NCBI GenBank assembly: GCA_037893225.1
Contig: JAZGUH010000695.1
Coordinates: forward strand, 833,210-897,209
Length of the DNA stretch: 64,000 nt
Direction of reading: 5' to 3'
Origin: Hippasteria phrygiana
Lineage: Eukaryota > Echinodermata > Asteroidea > Valvatida > Goniasteridae
A program made the position numbers and the translations under genes. Positions 26,439 through 41,100 of the stretch are shown in pieces; the stretch's first letter is position 1; every line of letters begins with the position of its first letter. Under the pieces are notes generated by a model. That model was not told the DNA's origin and did no database searches. It worked only from the letters and a program-made list of their open reading frames with translations.

Positions 26439-29400
26439 ACAATTATGAATGAGTAAAGCAAGTCATACCCTAGGGAATTTGACAGGCATGGAGCAATAAA
26501 TAGAAAGTAATATGCACACAGATGTTGGCCGGAAAGAAAATAAACATTGCGAGGTTTGAATTTTCTCCACAAGTTTTAATTCTAAGAAGCCGCCGATAAT
26601 TGCAACATGTAGCGCCAGATCTAAGCTATCCATACATGTCAAAATTACTGAATTTGGTTGATATTTCATGCAATTATGAATGAGTAAAGCAAGTCATACC
26701 CTAGGGAATTTGACAGGCATGGAGCAATAAATAGAAGGTAATATGCACACAGATGTTGGCCGGAAAGAAAATAAACATTGCGAGGTTTGAATTTTCTCCA
26801 CAAGTTTTAACTCTAAGAAGCCGCCGATAATTGCAACATGTAGCGCCAGATCTAAGCTATCCATACATGTCAAAATTACTGAATTTGGTTGATATTTCAT
26901 GCAATTATGAATGAGTAAAGCAAGTCATACCCTAGGGAATTTGACAGGCATGGAGCAATAAATAGAAGGTAATATGCACACAGATGTTGGCCGGAAAGAA
27001 AATAAACATTGCGAGGTTTGAATTTTCTCCACAAGTTTTAACTCTAAGAAGCCGCCGATAATTGCAACATGTAGCGCCAGATCTAAGCTATCCATACATG
27101 TCAAAATTACTGAATTTGGTTGATATTTCATGCAATTATGAATGAGTAAAGCAAGTCCATACCCCAGGGAATTTGACATGCATGGAGCAATAAATAGACG
27201 GTAACAAGTACACAGATGTTGGCCGGGAAGAAAATAAACATTGCGAGGTTTGAATTTTCTCCACACGTTTTAACTCTAAGAAGCCGCCGATAATTGCAAC
27301 ATGTAGCGCCAGATCTAAGCTATCCATACATGTCAAAATTACTGAATTTGGTTGATATTTCATGCAATTATGAATGAGTAAAGCAAGTCATACCCTAGGG
27401 AATTTGACAGGCATGGAGCAATAAATAGAAGGTAATATGCACACAGATGTTGGCCGGAAAGAAAATAAACATTGCGAGGTTTGAATTTTCTCCACAAGTT
27501 TTAACTCTAAGAAGCCGCCGATAATTGCAACATGTAGCGCCAGATCTAAGCTATCCATACATGTCAAAATTACTGAATTTGGTTGATATTTCATGCAATT
27601 ATAAATGAGTAAAGCAAGTCCATACCCCAGGGAATTTGACATGCATGGAGCAATAAATAGACGGTAACATGTACACAGATGTTGGCCGGAAAGAAAATAA
27701 ACATTGCGAGGTTTGAATTTTCTCCACAAGTTTTAACTCTAAGAAGCCGCCGATAATTGCAACATGTAGCGCCAGATCTAAGCTATCCATACATGTCAAA
27801 ATTACTGAATTTGGTTGATATTTCATGCAATTATGAATGAGTAAAGCAAGTCATACCCTAGGGAATTTGACAGGCATGGAGCAATAAATAGAAGGTAATA
27901 TGCACACAGATGGTGGCCGGGAAGAAAATAAACATTGCGAGGTTTGAATTTTCTCCACAAGTGTTAACTCTAAGAAGCCGCCGATAATTGCAACATGTAG
28001 CGCCAGATCTAAGCTATCCATACATGTCAAAATTACTGAATTTGGTTTATATTTCATGCAATTATGAATGAGTAAAGCAAGTCATACCCCAGGGAATTTG
28101 ACAGGCATGGAGCAATAAATAGACGGTAACATGTACACAGATGTTGGCCGGAAAGAAAATAAACATTGCGAGGTTTGAATTTTCTCCACAAGTTTTAACT
28201 CTAAGAAGCCGCCGATAATTGCAACATGTAGCGCCAGATCTAAGCTATCCATACATGTCAAAATTACTGAATTTGGTTGATATTTCATGCAATTATGAAT
28301 GAGTAAAGCAAGTCCATACCCCAGGGAATTTGACATGCATGGAGCAATAAATAGACGGTAACATGTACACAGATGTTGGCCGGAAAGTAAATAAACATTG
28401 CGAGGTTTGAATTTTCTCCACAAGTTTTAACTCTAAGAAGCCGCCGATAATTGCAACATGTAGCGCCAGATCTAAGCTATCCATACATGTCAAAATTACT
28501 GAATTTGGTTGATATTTCATACAATTATGAATGAGTAAAGCAAGTCATACCCTAGGGAATTTGACAGGCATGGAGCAATAAATAGAAAGTAATATGCACA
28601 CAGATGTTGGCCGGAAAGAAAATAAACATTGCGAGGTTTGAATTTTCTCCACAAGTTTTAATTCTAAGAAGCCGCCGATAATTGCAACATGTAGCGCCAG
28701 ATCTAAGCTATCCATACATGTCAAAATTACTGAATTTGGTTGATATTTCATGCAATTATGAATGAGTAAAGCAAGTCATACCCTAGGGAATTTGACAGGC
28801 ATGGAGCAATAAATAGAAGGTAATATGCACACAGATGTTGGCCGGAAAGAAAATAAACATTGCGAGGTTTGAATTTTCTCCACAAGTTTTAACTCTAAGA
28901 AGCCGCCGATAATTGCAACATGTAGCGCCAGATCTAAGCTATCCATACATGTCAAAATTACTGAATTTGGTTGATATTTCATGCAATTATGAATGAGTAA
29001 AGCAAGTCATACCCTAGGGAATTTGACAGGCATGGAGCAATAAATAGAAGGTAATATGCACACAGATGTTGGCCGGAAAGAAAATAAACATTGCGAGGTT
29101 TGAATTTTCTCCACAAGTTTTAACTCTAAGAAGCCGCCGATAATTGCAACATGTAGCGCCAGATCTAAGCTATCCATACATGTCAAAATTACTGAATTTG
29201 GTTGATATTTCATGCAATTATGAATGAGTAAAGCAAGTCCATACCCCAGGGAATTTGACATGCATGGAGCAATAAATAGACGGTAACAAGTACACAGATG
29301 TTGGCCGGGAAGAAAATAAACATTGCGAGGTTTGAATTTTCTCCACACGTTTTAACTCTAAGAAGCCGCCGATAATTGCAACATGTAGCGCCAGATCTAA

Positions 29401-29600
29401 GCTATCCATACATGTCAAAATTACTGAATTTGGTTGATATTTCATGCAATTATGAATGAGTAAAGCAAGTCATACCCTAGGGAATTTGACAGGCATGGAG
29501 CAATAAATAGAAGGTAATATGCACACAGATGTTGGCCGGAAAGAAAATAAACATTGCGAGGTTTGAATTTTCTCCACAAGTTTTAACTCTAAGAAGCCGC
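25437..29600. repeat. Tandem duplication of a 9-monomer, 2082-bp unit
   Basis: The copies are about 25437-27518 and 27519-29600. The order is B (TTATAAATG), E, G, Bt, D (TCATACAATT, TTTTAATTCTAAG), A, A, B variant (AACAAGTACAC, CACACG), A. The central A unit has GCCGCCGAT, while the flanking equivalents have GCCGCTGAT, which limits the exact match. 2082 bp is three 694-bp trimers. Confidence 0.85.
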
Positions 29601-32048
29601 TGATAATTGCAACATGTAGCGCCAGATCTAAGCTATCCATACATGTCAAAATTACTGAATTTGGTTGATATTTCATGCAATTATGAATGAGTAAAGCAAG
29701 TCCATACCCCAGGGAATTTGACATGCATGGAGCAATAAATAGACGGTAACATGTACACAGATGTTGGCCGGAAAGAAAATAAACATTGCGAGGTTTGAAT
29801 TTTCTCCACAAAATTTAACTCTAAGAAGCCGCCGATAATTGCAACATGTAGCGCCAGATCTAAGCTATCCATACATGTCAAAATTACTGAATTTGGTTGA
29901 TATTTCATGCAATTATGAATGAGTAAAGCAAGTCATACCCCAGGGAATTTGACAGGCATGGAGCAATAAATAGAAGGTAATATGCACACAGATGGTGGCC
30001 GGGAAGAAAATAAACATTGCGAGGTTTGAATTTTCTCCACAAGTGTTAACTCTAAGAAGCCGCCGATAATTGCAACATGTAGCGCCAGATCTAAGCTATC
30101 CATACATGTCAAAATTACTGAATTTGGTTTATATTTCATGCAATTATGAATGAGTAAAGCAAGTCATACCCCAGGGAATTTGACAGGCATGGAGCAATAA
30201 ATAGACGGTAACATGTACACAGATGTTGGCCGGAAAGAAAATAAACATTGCGAGGTTTGAATTTTCTCCACAAGTTTTAACTCTAAGAAGCCGCCGATAA
30301 TTGCAACATGTAGCGCCAGATCTAAGCTATCCATACATGTCAAAATTACTGAATTTGGTTGATATTTCATACAATTATGAATGAGTAAAGCAAGTCATAC
30401 CCTAGGGAATTTGACAGGCATGGAGCAATAAATAGAAAGTAATATGCACACAGATGTTGGCCGGAAAGAAAATAAACATTGCGAGGTTTGAATTTTCTCC
30501 ACAAGTTTTAATTCTAAGAAGCCGCCGATAATTGCAACATGTAGCGCCAGATCTAAGCTATCCATACATGTCAAAATTACTGAATTTGGTTGATATTTCA
30601 TGCAATTATGAATGAGTAAAGCAAGTCATACCCTAGGGAATTTGACAGGCATGGAGCAATAAATAGAAGGTAATATGCACACAGATGTTGGCCGGAAAGA
30701 AAATAAACATTGCGAGGTTTGAATTTTCTCCACAAGTTTTAACTCTAAGAAGCCGCCGATAATTGCAACATGTAGCGCCAGATCTAAGCTATCCATACAT
30801 GTCAAAATTACTGAATTTGGTTGATATTTCATGCAATTATGAATGAGTAAAGCAAGTCATACCCTAGGGAATTTGACAGGCATGGAGCAATAAATAGAAG
30901 GTAATATGCACACAGATGTTGGCCGGAAAGAAAATAAACATTGCGAGGTTTGAATTTTCTCCACAAGTTTTAACTCTAAGAAGCCGCCGATAATTGCAAC
31001 ATGTAGCGCCAGATCTAAGCTATCCATACATGTCAAAATTACTGAATTTGGTTGATATTTCATGCAATTATGAATGAGTAAAGCAAGTCCATACCCTAGG
31101 GAATTTGACATGCATGGAGCAATAAATAGACGGTAACAAGTACACAGATGTTGGCCGGGAAGAAAATAAACATTGCGAGGTTTGAATTTTCTCCACAAGT
31201 TTTAACTCTAAGAAGCCGCCGATAATTGCAACATGTAGCGCCAGATCTAAGCTATCCATACATGTCAAAATTACTGAATTTGGTTGATATTTCATGCAAT
31301 TATGAATGAGTAAAGCAAGTCATACCCTAGGGAATTTGACAGGCATGGAGCAATAAATAGAAGGTAATATGCACACAGATGTTGGCCGGAAAGAAAATAA
31401 ACATTGCGAGGTTTGAATTTTCTCCACAAGTTTTAACTCTAAGAAGCCGCTGATAATTGCAACATGTAGCGCCAGATCTAAGCTATCCATACATGTCAAA
31501 ATTACTGAATTTGGTTGATATTTCATGCAATTATGAATGAGTAAAGCAAGTCCATACCCCAGGGAATTTGACATGCATGGAGCAATAAATAGACGGTAAC
31601 ATGTACACAGATGTTGGCCGGAAAGAAAATAAACATTGCGAGGTTTGAATTTTCTCCACAAAATTTAACTCTAAGAAGCCGCCGATAATTGCAACATGTA
31701 GCGCCAGATCTAAGCTATCCATACATGTCAAAATTACTGAATTTGGTTGATATTTCATGCAATTATGAATGAGTAAAGCAAGTCATACCCCAGGGAATTT
31801 GACAGGCATGGAGCAATAAATAGAAGGTAATATGCACACAGATGGTGGCCGGGAAGAAAATAAACATTGCGAGGTTTGAATTTTCTCCACAAGTGTTAAC
31901 TCTAAGAAGCCGCCGATAATTGCAACATGTAGCGCCAGATCTAAGCTATCCATACATGTCAAAATTACTGAATTTGGTTTATATTTCATGCAATTATGAA
32001 TGAGTAAAGCAAGTCATACCCCAGGGAATTTGACAGGCATGGAGCAAT
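27828..32048. repeat. 4.2-kb block repeated from 20889-25109 (shift 6939 bp, 30 monomers)
   Basis: From the start of the E unit through G, Bt, D, A, A, B variant and onwards, the marker order matches 20889-25109 at a 6939-bp shift. The match ends where 25051-25281 (a G/D chimera, AGAAAGTAAT) faces 31990-32220 (G, AGACGGTAAC). The combination of this, the 24-mer and the 9-mer shows successive overlapping duplications. Confidence 0.8.
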
Positions 32049-32220
32049 AAATAGACGGTAACATGTACACAGATGTTGGCCGGAAAGAAAATAAACATTG
32101 CGAGGTTTGAATTTTCTCCACAAGTTTTAACTCTAAGAAGCCGCCGATAATTGCAACATGTAGCGCCAGATCTAAGCTATCCATACATGTCAAAATTACT
32201 GAATTTGGTTGATATTTCAT

Positions 32221-33608
32221 GCAATTATGAATGAGTAAAGCAAGTCCATACCCCAGGGAATTTGACATGCATGGAGCAATAAATAGACGGTAACATGTAC
32301 ACAGATGTTGGCCGGAAAGTAAATAAACATTGCGAGGTTTGAATTTTCTCCACAAGTTTTAACTCTAAGAAGCCGCCGATAATTGCAACATGTAGCGCCA
32401 GATCTAAGCTATCCATACATGTCAAAATTACTGAATTTGGTTGATATTTCATGCAATTATGAATGAGTAAAGCAAGTCATACCCTAGGGAATTTGACAGG
32501 CATGGAGCAATAAATAGAAAGTAATATGCACACAGATGTTGGCCGGAAAGAAAATAAACATTGCGAGGTTTGAATTTTCTCAACAAGTTTTAACTCTAAG
32601 AAGCCGCCGATAATTGCAACATGTAGCGCCAGATCTAAGCTATCCATACATGTCAAAATTACTGAATTTGGTTGATATTTCATGCAATTATGAATGAGTA
32701 AAGCAAGTCATACCCTAGGGAATTTGACAGGCATGGAGCAATAAATAGAAGGTAATATGCACACAGATGTTGGCCGGAAAGAAAATAAACATTGCGAGGT
32801 TTGAATTTTCTCCACAAGTTTTAACTCTAAGAAGCCGCCGATAATTGCAACATGTAGCGCCAGATCTAAGCTATCCATACATGTCAAAATTACTGAATTT
32901 GGTTGATATTTCATGCAATTATGAATGAGTAAAGCAAGTCCATACCCCAGGGAATTTGACATGCATGGAGCAATAAATAGACGGTAACATGTACACAGAT
33001 GTTGGCCGGAAAGTAAATAAACATTGCGAGGTTTGAATTTTCTCCACAAGTTTTAACTCTAAGAAGCCGCCGATAATTGCAACATGTAGCGCCAGATCTA
33101 AGCTATCCATACATGTCAAAATTACTGAATTTGGTTGATATTTCATGCAATTATGAATGAGTAAAGCAAGTCATACCCTAGGGAATTTGACAGGCATGGA
33201 GCAATAAATAGAAAGTAATATGCACACAGATGTTGGCCGGAAAGAAAATAAACATTGCGAGGTTTGAATTTTCTCAACAAGTTTTAACTCTAAGAAGCCG
33301 CCGATAATTGCAACATGTAGCGCCAGATCTAAGCTATCCATACATGTCAAAATTACTGAATTTGGTTGATATTTCATGCAATTATGAATGAGTAAAGCAA
33401 GTCATACCCTAGGGAATTTGACAGGCATGGAGCAATAAATAGAAGGTAATATGCACACAGATGTTGGCCGGAAAGAAAATAAACATTGCGAGGTTTGAAT
33501 TTTCTCCACAAGTTTTAACTCTAAGAAGCCGCCGATAATTGCAACATGTAGCGCCAGATCTAAGCTATCCATACATGTCAAAATTACTGAATTTGGTTGA
33601 TATTTCAT
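32221..33608. repeat. Tandem duplication of a 694-bp trimer (Bt-D-A) with a private marker
   Basis: The copies are 32221-32914 and 32915-33608. Both D units carry TTTCTCAACAAG where all others read TTTCTCCACAAG, a marker not seen elsewhere. The change therefore arose in one trimer and was then duplicated, making this one of the most recent events in the window. Confidence 0.9.
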
Positions 33609-34604
33609 GCAATTATAAATGAGTAAAGCAAGTCCATACCCCAGGGAATTTGACATGCATGGAGCAATAAATAGACGGTAACATGTACACAGATGTTGGC
33701 CGGAAAGAAAATAAACATTGCGAGGTTTGAATTTTCTCCACAAGTTTTAACTCTAAGAAGCCGCCGATAATTGCAACATGTAGCGCCAGATCTAAGCTAT
33801 CCATACATGTCAAAATTACTGAATTTTGTTGATATTTCATGCAATTATGAATGAGTAAAGCAAGTCATACCCTAGGGAATTTGACAGGCATGGAGCAATA
33901 AATAGAAGGTAATATGCACACAGATGTTGGCCGGAAAGAAAATAAACATTGCGAGGTTTGAATTTTCTCCACAAGTTTTAACTCTAAGAAGCCGCCGATA
34001 ATTGCAACATGTAGCGCCAGATCTAAGCTATCCATACATGTCAAAATTACTGAATTTGGTTGATATTTCATGCAATTATGAATGAGTAAAGCAAGTCCAT
34101 ACCCCAGGGAATTTGACATGCATGGAGCAATAAATAGACGGTAACATGTACACAGATGTTGGCCGGAAAGAAAATAAACATTGCGAGGTTTGAATTTTCT
34201 CCAGAAGTTTTAACTCTAAGAAGCCGCCGATAATTGCAACATGTAGCGCCAGATCTAAGCTATCCATACATGTAAAAATTACTGAATTTGGTTGATATTT
34301 CATGCAATTATGAATGAGTAAAGCAAGTCCATACCCCAGGGAATTTGACAGGCATGGAGCAATAAATAGACGGTAACATGTACACAGATGTTGGCCGGAA
34401 AGAAAATAAACATTGCGAGGTTTGAATTTTCTCCACAAGTTTTAACTCTAAGAAGCCGCCGATAATTACAACATGTAGCGCCAGATCTAAGCTATCCATA
34501 CATGTCAAAATTACTGAATTTGGTTGATATTTCATGCAATTATGAATGAGTAAAGCAAGTCATACCCTAGGGAATTTGACAGGAATGGAGCAATAAATAG
34601 AAGG

Positions 34605-37087
34605 TAATATGCACACAGATGTTGGCCGGAAAGAAAATAAACATTGCGAGGTTTGAATTTTCTCCACAAGTTTTAATTCTAAGAAGCCGCCGATAATTGC
34701 AACATGTAGCGCCAGATCTAAGCTATCCATACATGTCAAAATTACTGAATTTGGTTGATATTTCATGCAATTATGAATGAGTAAAGCAAGTCATACCCTA
34801 GGGAATTTGACAGGCATGGAGCAATAAATAGAAGGTAATATGCACACAGATGTTGGCCGGAAAGAAAATAAACATTGCGAGGTTTGAATTTTCTCCACAA
34901 GTTTTAACTCTAAGAAGCCGCCGATAATTGCAACATGTAGCGCCAGATCTAAGCTATCCATACATGTCAAAATTACTGAATTTGGTTGATATTTCATGCA
35001 ATTATGAATGAGTAAAGCAAGTCATACCCTAGGGAATTTGACAGGCATGGAGCAATAAATAGAAGGTAATATGCACACAGATGTTGGCCGGAAAGAAAAT
35101 AAACATTGCGAGGTTTGAATTTTCTCCACAAGTTTTAACTCTAAGAAGCCGCCGATAATTGCAACATGTAGCGCCAGATCTAAGCTATCCATACATGTCA
35201 AAATTACTGAATTTGGTTGATATTTCATGCAATTATGAATGAGTAAAGCAAGTCCATACCCTAGGGAATTTGACATGCATGGAGCAATAAATAGACGGTA
35301 ACAAGTACACAGATGTTGGCCGGGAAGAAAATAAACATTGCGAGGTTTGAATTTTCTCCACAAGTTTTAACTCTAAGAAGCCGCCGATAATTGCAACATG
35401 TAGCGCCAGATCTAAGCTATCCATACATGTCAAAATTACTGAATTTGGTTGATATTTCATGCAATTATGAATGAGTAAAGCAAGTCATACCCTAGGGAAT
35501 TTGACAGGCATGGAGCAATAAATAGAAGGTAATATGCACACAGATGTTGGCCGGAAAGAAAATAAACATTGCGAGGTTTGAATTTTCTCCACAAGTTTTA
35601 ACTCTAAGAAGCCGCTGATAATTGCAACATGTAGCGCCAGATCTAAGCTATCCATACATGTCAAAATTACTGAATTTGGTTGATATTTCATGCAATTATG
35701 AATGAGTAAAGCAAGTCCATACCCCAGGGAATTTGACATGCATGGAGCAATAAATAGACGGTAACATGTACACAGATGTTGGCCGGAAAGAAAATAAACA
35801 TTGCGAGGTTTGAATTTTCTCCACAAAATTTAACTCTAAGAAGCCGCCGATAATTGCAACATGTAGCGCCAGATCTAAGCTATCCATACATGTCAAAATT
35901 ACTGAATTTGGTTGATATTTCATGCAATTATGAATGAGTAAAGCAAGTCATACCCCAGGGAATTTGACAGGCATGGAGCAATAAATAGAAGGTAATATGC
36001 ACACAGATGGTGGCCGGGAAGAAAATAAACATTGCGAGGTTTGAATTTTCTCCACAAGTGTTAACTCTAAGAAGCCGCCGATAATTGCAACATGTAGCGC
36101 CAGATCTAAGCTATCCATACATGTCAAAATTACTGAATTTGGTTTATATTTCATGCAATTATGAATGAGTAAAGCAAGTCATACCCCAGGGAATTTGACA
36201 GGCATGGAGCAATAAATAGACGGTAACATGTACACAGATGTTGGCCGGAAAGAAAATAAACATTGCGAGGTTTGAATTTTCTCCACAAGTTTTAACTCTA
36301 AGAAGCCGCCGATAATTGCAACATGTAGCGCCAGATCTAAGCTATCCATACATGTCAAAATTACTGAATTTGGTTGATATTTCATGCAATTATGAATGAG
36401 TAAAGCAAGTCCATACCCCAGGGAATTTGACATGCATGGAGCAATAAATAGACGGTAACATGTACACAGATGTTGGCCGGAAAGTAAATAAACATTGCGA
36501 GGTTTGAATTTTCTCCACAAGTTTTAACTCTAAGAAGCCGCCGATAATTGCAACATGTAGCGCCAGATCTAAGCTATCCATACATGTCAAAATTACTGAA
36601 TTTGGTTGATATTTCATGCAATTATGAATGAGTAAAGCAAGTCATACCCTAGGGAATTTGACAGGCATGGAGCAATAAATAGAAAGTAATATGCACACAG
36701 ATGTTGGCCGGAAAGAAAATAAACATTGCGAGGTTTGAATTTTCTCCACAAGTTTTAACTCTAAGAAGCCGCCGATAATTGCAACATGTAGCGCCAGATC
36801 TAAGCTATCCATACATGTCAAAATTACTGAATTTGGTTGATATTTCATGCAATTATGAATGAGTAAAGCAAGTCATACCCTAGGGAATTTGACAGGCATG
36901 GAGCAATAAATAGAAGGTAATATGCACACAGATGTTGGCCGGAAAGAAAATAAACATTGCGAGGTTTGAATTTTCTCCACAAGTTTTAACTCTAAGAAGC
37001 CGCCGATAATTGCAACATGTAGCGCCAGATCTAAGCTATCCATACATGTCAAAATTACTGAATTTGGTTGATATTTCATGCAATTAT
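34605..37087. repeat. 2.5-kb block repeated from 30440-32922 (shift 4165 bp, 18 monomers)
   Basis: The right part of an A-like unit (with TTTTAATTCTAAG near 34676) through A, A, B variant with GTCCATACCCTAGGG, A (GCCGCTGAT), B (CACAAAATTTAAC), E, G, Bt, D, A matches 30440-32922. The one difference found is CTCAACAAG against CTCCACAAG in D. The left edge lies inside 34536-34766, whose head (GACAGGAATGG) belongs to another lineage, so that monomer is a chimeric junction. Confidence 0.8.
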
Positions 37088-38146
37088 AAATGAGTAAAGC
37101 AAGTCCATACCCCAGGGAATTTGACATGCATGGAGCAATAAATAGACGGTAACATGTACACAGATGTTGGCCGGAAAGAAAATAAACATTGCGAGGTTTG
37201 AATTTTCTCCACAAGTTTTAACTCTAAGAAGCCGCCGATAATTGCAACATGTAGCGCCAGATCTAAGCTATCCATACATGTCAAAATTACTGAATTTTGT
37301 TGATATTTCATGCAATTATGAATGAGTAAAGCAAGTCATACCCTAGGGAATTTGACAGGCATGGAGCAATAAATAGAAGGTAATATGCACACAGATGTTG
37401 GCCGGAAAGAAAATAAACATTGCGAGGTTTGAATTTTCTCCACAAGTTTTAACTCTAAGAAGCCGCCGATAATTGCAACATGTAGCGCCAGATCTAAGCT
37501 ATCCATACATGTCAAAATTACTGAATTTGGTTGATATTTCATGCAATTATGAATGAGTAAAGCAAGTCCATACCCCAGGGAATTTGACATGCATGGAGCA
37601 ATAAATAGACGGTAACATGTACACAGATGTTGGCCGGAAAGAAAATAAACATTGCGAGGTTTGAATTTTCTCCAGAAGTTTTAACTCTAAGAAGCCGCCG
37701 ATAATTGCAACATGTAGCGCCAGATCTAAGCTATCCATACATGTAAAAATTACTGAATTTGGTTGATATTTCATGCAATTATGAATGAGTAAAGCAAGTC
37801 CATACCCCAGGGAATTTGACAGGCATGGAGCAATAAATAGACGGTAACATGTACACAGATGTTGGCCGGAAAGAAAATAAACATTGCGAGGTTTGAATTT
37901 TCTCCACAAGTTTTAACTCTAAGAAGCCGCCGATAATTACAACATGTAGCGCCAGATCTAAGCTATCCATACATGTCAAAATTACTGAATTTGGTTGATA
38001 TTTCATGCAATTATGAATGAGTAAAGCAAGTCATACCCTAGGGAATTTGACAGGAATGGAGCAATAAATAGAAGGTAATATGCACACAGATGTTGGCCGG
38101 AAAGAAAATAAACATTGCGAGGTTTGAATTTTCTCCACAAGTTTTA
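36236..38146. repeat. 1.9-kb block repeated from 32765-34675 (shift 3471 bp, 15 monomers)
   Basis: The markers TTATAAATG, GAATTTTGTTG, CAGAAGTTTTAAC, the singleton-like TGTAAAAATTAC (34273 and 37744), ATTACAAC and GACAGGAATGG occur in the same order. The match ends at TTTTAATTCTAAG (34676) against TTTTAACTCTAAG (38147). One D unit differs by CTCAACAAG. Confidence 0.8.
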
Positions 38147-41100
38147 ACTCTAAGAAGCCGCCGATAATTGCAACATGTAGCGCCAGATCTAAGCTATCCA
38201 TACATGTCAAAATTACTGAATTTGGTTGATATTTCATGCAATTATGAATGAGTAAAGCAAGTCATACCCTAGGGAATTTGACAGGCATGGAGCAATAAAT
38301 AGAAGGTAATATGCACACAGATGTTGGCCGGAAAGAAAATAAACATTGCGAGGTTTGAATTTTCTCCACAAGTTTTAACTCTAAGAAGCCGCCGATAATT
38401 GCAACATGTAGCGCCAGATCTAAGCTATTCATACATGTCAAAATTACTGAATTTGGTTGATATTTCATGCAATTATGAATGAGTAAAGCAAGTCCATACC
38501 CCAGGGAATTTGACATGCATGGAGCAATAAATAGACGGTAACATGTACACAGATGTTGGCCGGAAAGAAAATAAACATTGCGAGGTTTGAATTTTCTCCA
38601 CAAGTTTTAACTCTAAGAAGCCGCCGATAATTGCAACATGTAGCGCCAGATCTAAGCTATCCATACATGTCAAAATTACTGAATTTGGTTGATATTTCAT
38701 GCAATTATGAATGAGTAAAGCAAGTCATACCCTAGGGAATTTGACAGGCATGGAGCAATAAATAGAAGGTAATATGCACACAGATGGTGGCCGGGAAGAA
38801 AATAAACATTGCGAGGTTTGAATTTTCTCCAGAAGTTTTAACTCTAAGAAGCCGCCGATAATTGCAACATGTAGCGCCAGATCTAAGCTATCCATACATG
38901 TCAAAATTACTGAATTTGGTTGATATTTCATGCAATTATGAATGAGTAAAGCAAGTCCATACCCCAGGGAATTTGACAGGCATGGAGCAATAAATAGACG
39001 GTAACATGTACACAGATGTTGGCCGGAAAGAAAATAAACATTGCGAGGTTTGAATTTTCTCCACAAGTTTTAACTCTAAGAAGCCGCCGATAATTACAAC
39101 ATGTAGCGCCAGATCTAAGCTATCCATACATGTCAAAATTACTGAATTTGGTTGATATTTCATGCAATTATGAATGAGTAAAGCAAGTCATACCCTAGGG
39201 AATTTGACAGGAATGGAGCAATAAATAGAAGGTAATATGCACACAGATGTTGGCCGGAAAGAAAATAAACATTGCGAGGTTTGAATTTTCTCCACAAGTT
39301 TTAACTCTAAGAAGCCGCCGATAAATGCAACATGTAGCGCCAGATCTAAGCTATCCATACATGTCACAATTACTGAATTTGGTTGATATTTCATGCAATT
39401 ATGAATGAGTAAAGCAAGTCATACCCTAGGGAATTTGACAGGCATGGAGCAATAAATAGAAGGTAATATGCACACAGATGTTGGCCGGAAAGAAAATAAA
39501 CATTGCGAGGTTTGAATTTTCTCCACAAGTTTTAACTCTAAGAAGCCGCCGATAATTGCAACATGTAGCGCCAGATCTAAGCTATCCATACATGTCAAAA
39601 TTACTGAATTTGGTTGATATTTCATGCAATTATGAATGAGTAAAGCAAGTCCATACCCCAGGGAATTTGACATGCATGGAGCAATAAATAGACGGTAACA
39701 TGTACACAGATGTTGGCCGGAAAGAAAATAAACATTGCGAGGTTTGAATTTTCTCCACAAGTTTTAACTCTAAGAAGCCGCCGATAATTGCAACATGTAG
39801 CGCCAGATCTAAGCTATCCATACATGTCAAAATTACTGAATTTGGTTGATATTTCATGCAATTATGAATGAGTAAAGCAAGTCATACCCCAGGGAATTTG
39901 ACAGGCATGGAGCAATAAATAGAAGGTAATATGCACACAGATGTTGGCCGGAAAGAAAATAAACATTGCGAGGTTTGAATTTTCTCCACAAGTTTTAACT
40001 CTAAGAAGCCGCCGATAATTGCAACATGTAGCGCCAGATCTAAGCTATCCATACATGTCAAAATTACTGAATTTGGTTGATATTTCATGCAATTATGAAT
40101 GAGTAAAGCAAGTCCATACCCCAGGGAATTTGACAGGCATGGAGCAATAAATAGAAGGTAATATGCACACAGATGTTGGCCGGAAAGAAAATAAACATTG
40201 CGAGGTTTGAATTTTCTCCACAAGTTTTAACTCTAAGAAGCCGCCGATAATTGCAACATGTAGCGCCAGATCTAAGCTATCCATACATGTCAAAATTACT
40301 GAATTTGGTTGATATTTCATGCAATTATGAATGAGTAAAGCAAGTCATACCCTAGGGAATTTGACAGGCATGGAGCAATAAATAGAAGGTAATATGCACA
40401 CAGATGTTGGCCGGAAAGAAAATAAACATTGCGAGGTTTGAATTTTCTCCACAAGTTTTAACTCTAAGAAGCCGCTGATAATTGCAACATGTAGCGCCAG
40501 ATCTAAGCTATCCATACATGTCAAAATTACTGAATTTGGTTGATATTTCATGCAATTATGAATGAGTAAAGCAAGTCCATACCCCAGGGAATTTGACATG
40601 CATGGAGCAATAAATAGACGGTAACATGTACACAGATGTTGGCCGGAAAGAAAATAAACATTGCGAGGTTTGAATTTTCTCCACAAGTTTTAACTCTAAG
40701 AAGCCGCCGATAATTGCAACATGTAGCGCCAGATCTAAGCTATCCATACATGTCAAAATTACTGAATTTGGTTGATATTTCATGCAATTATGAATGAGTA
40801 AAGCAAGTCATACCCTAGGGAATTTGACAGGCATGGAGCAATAAATAGAAGGTAATATGCACACAGATGTTGGCCGGAAAGAAAATAAACATTGCGAGGT
40901 TTGAATTTTCTCCACAAGTTTTAACTCTAAGAAGCCGCCGATAATTGCAACATGTAGCGCCAGATCTAAGCTATCCATACATGTCAAAATTACTGAATTT
41001 GGTTTATATTTCATGCAATTATGAATGAGTAAAGCAAGTCATACCCCAGGGAATTTGACAGGCATGGAGCAATAAATAGACGGTAACATGTACACAGATG

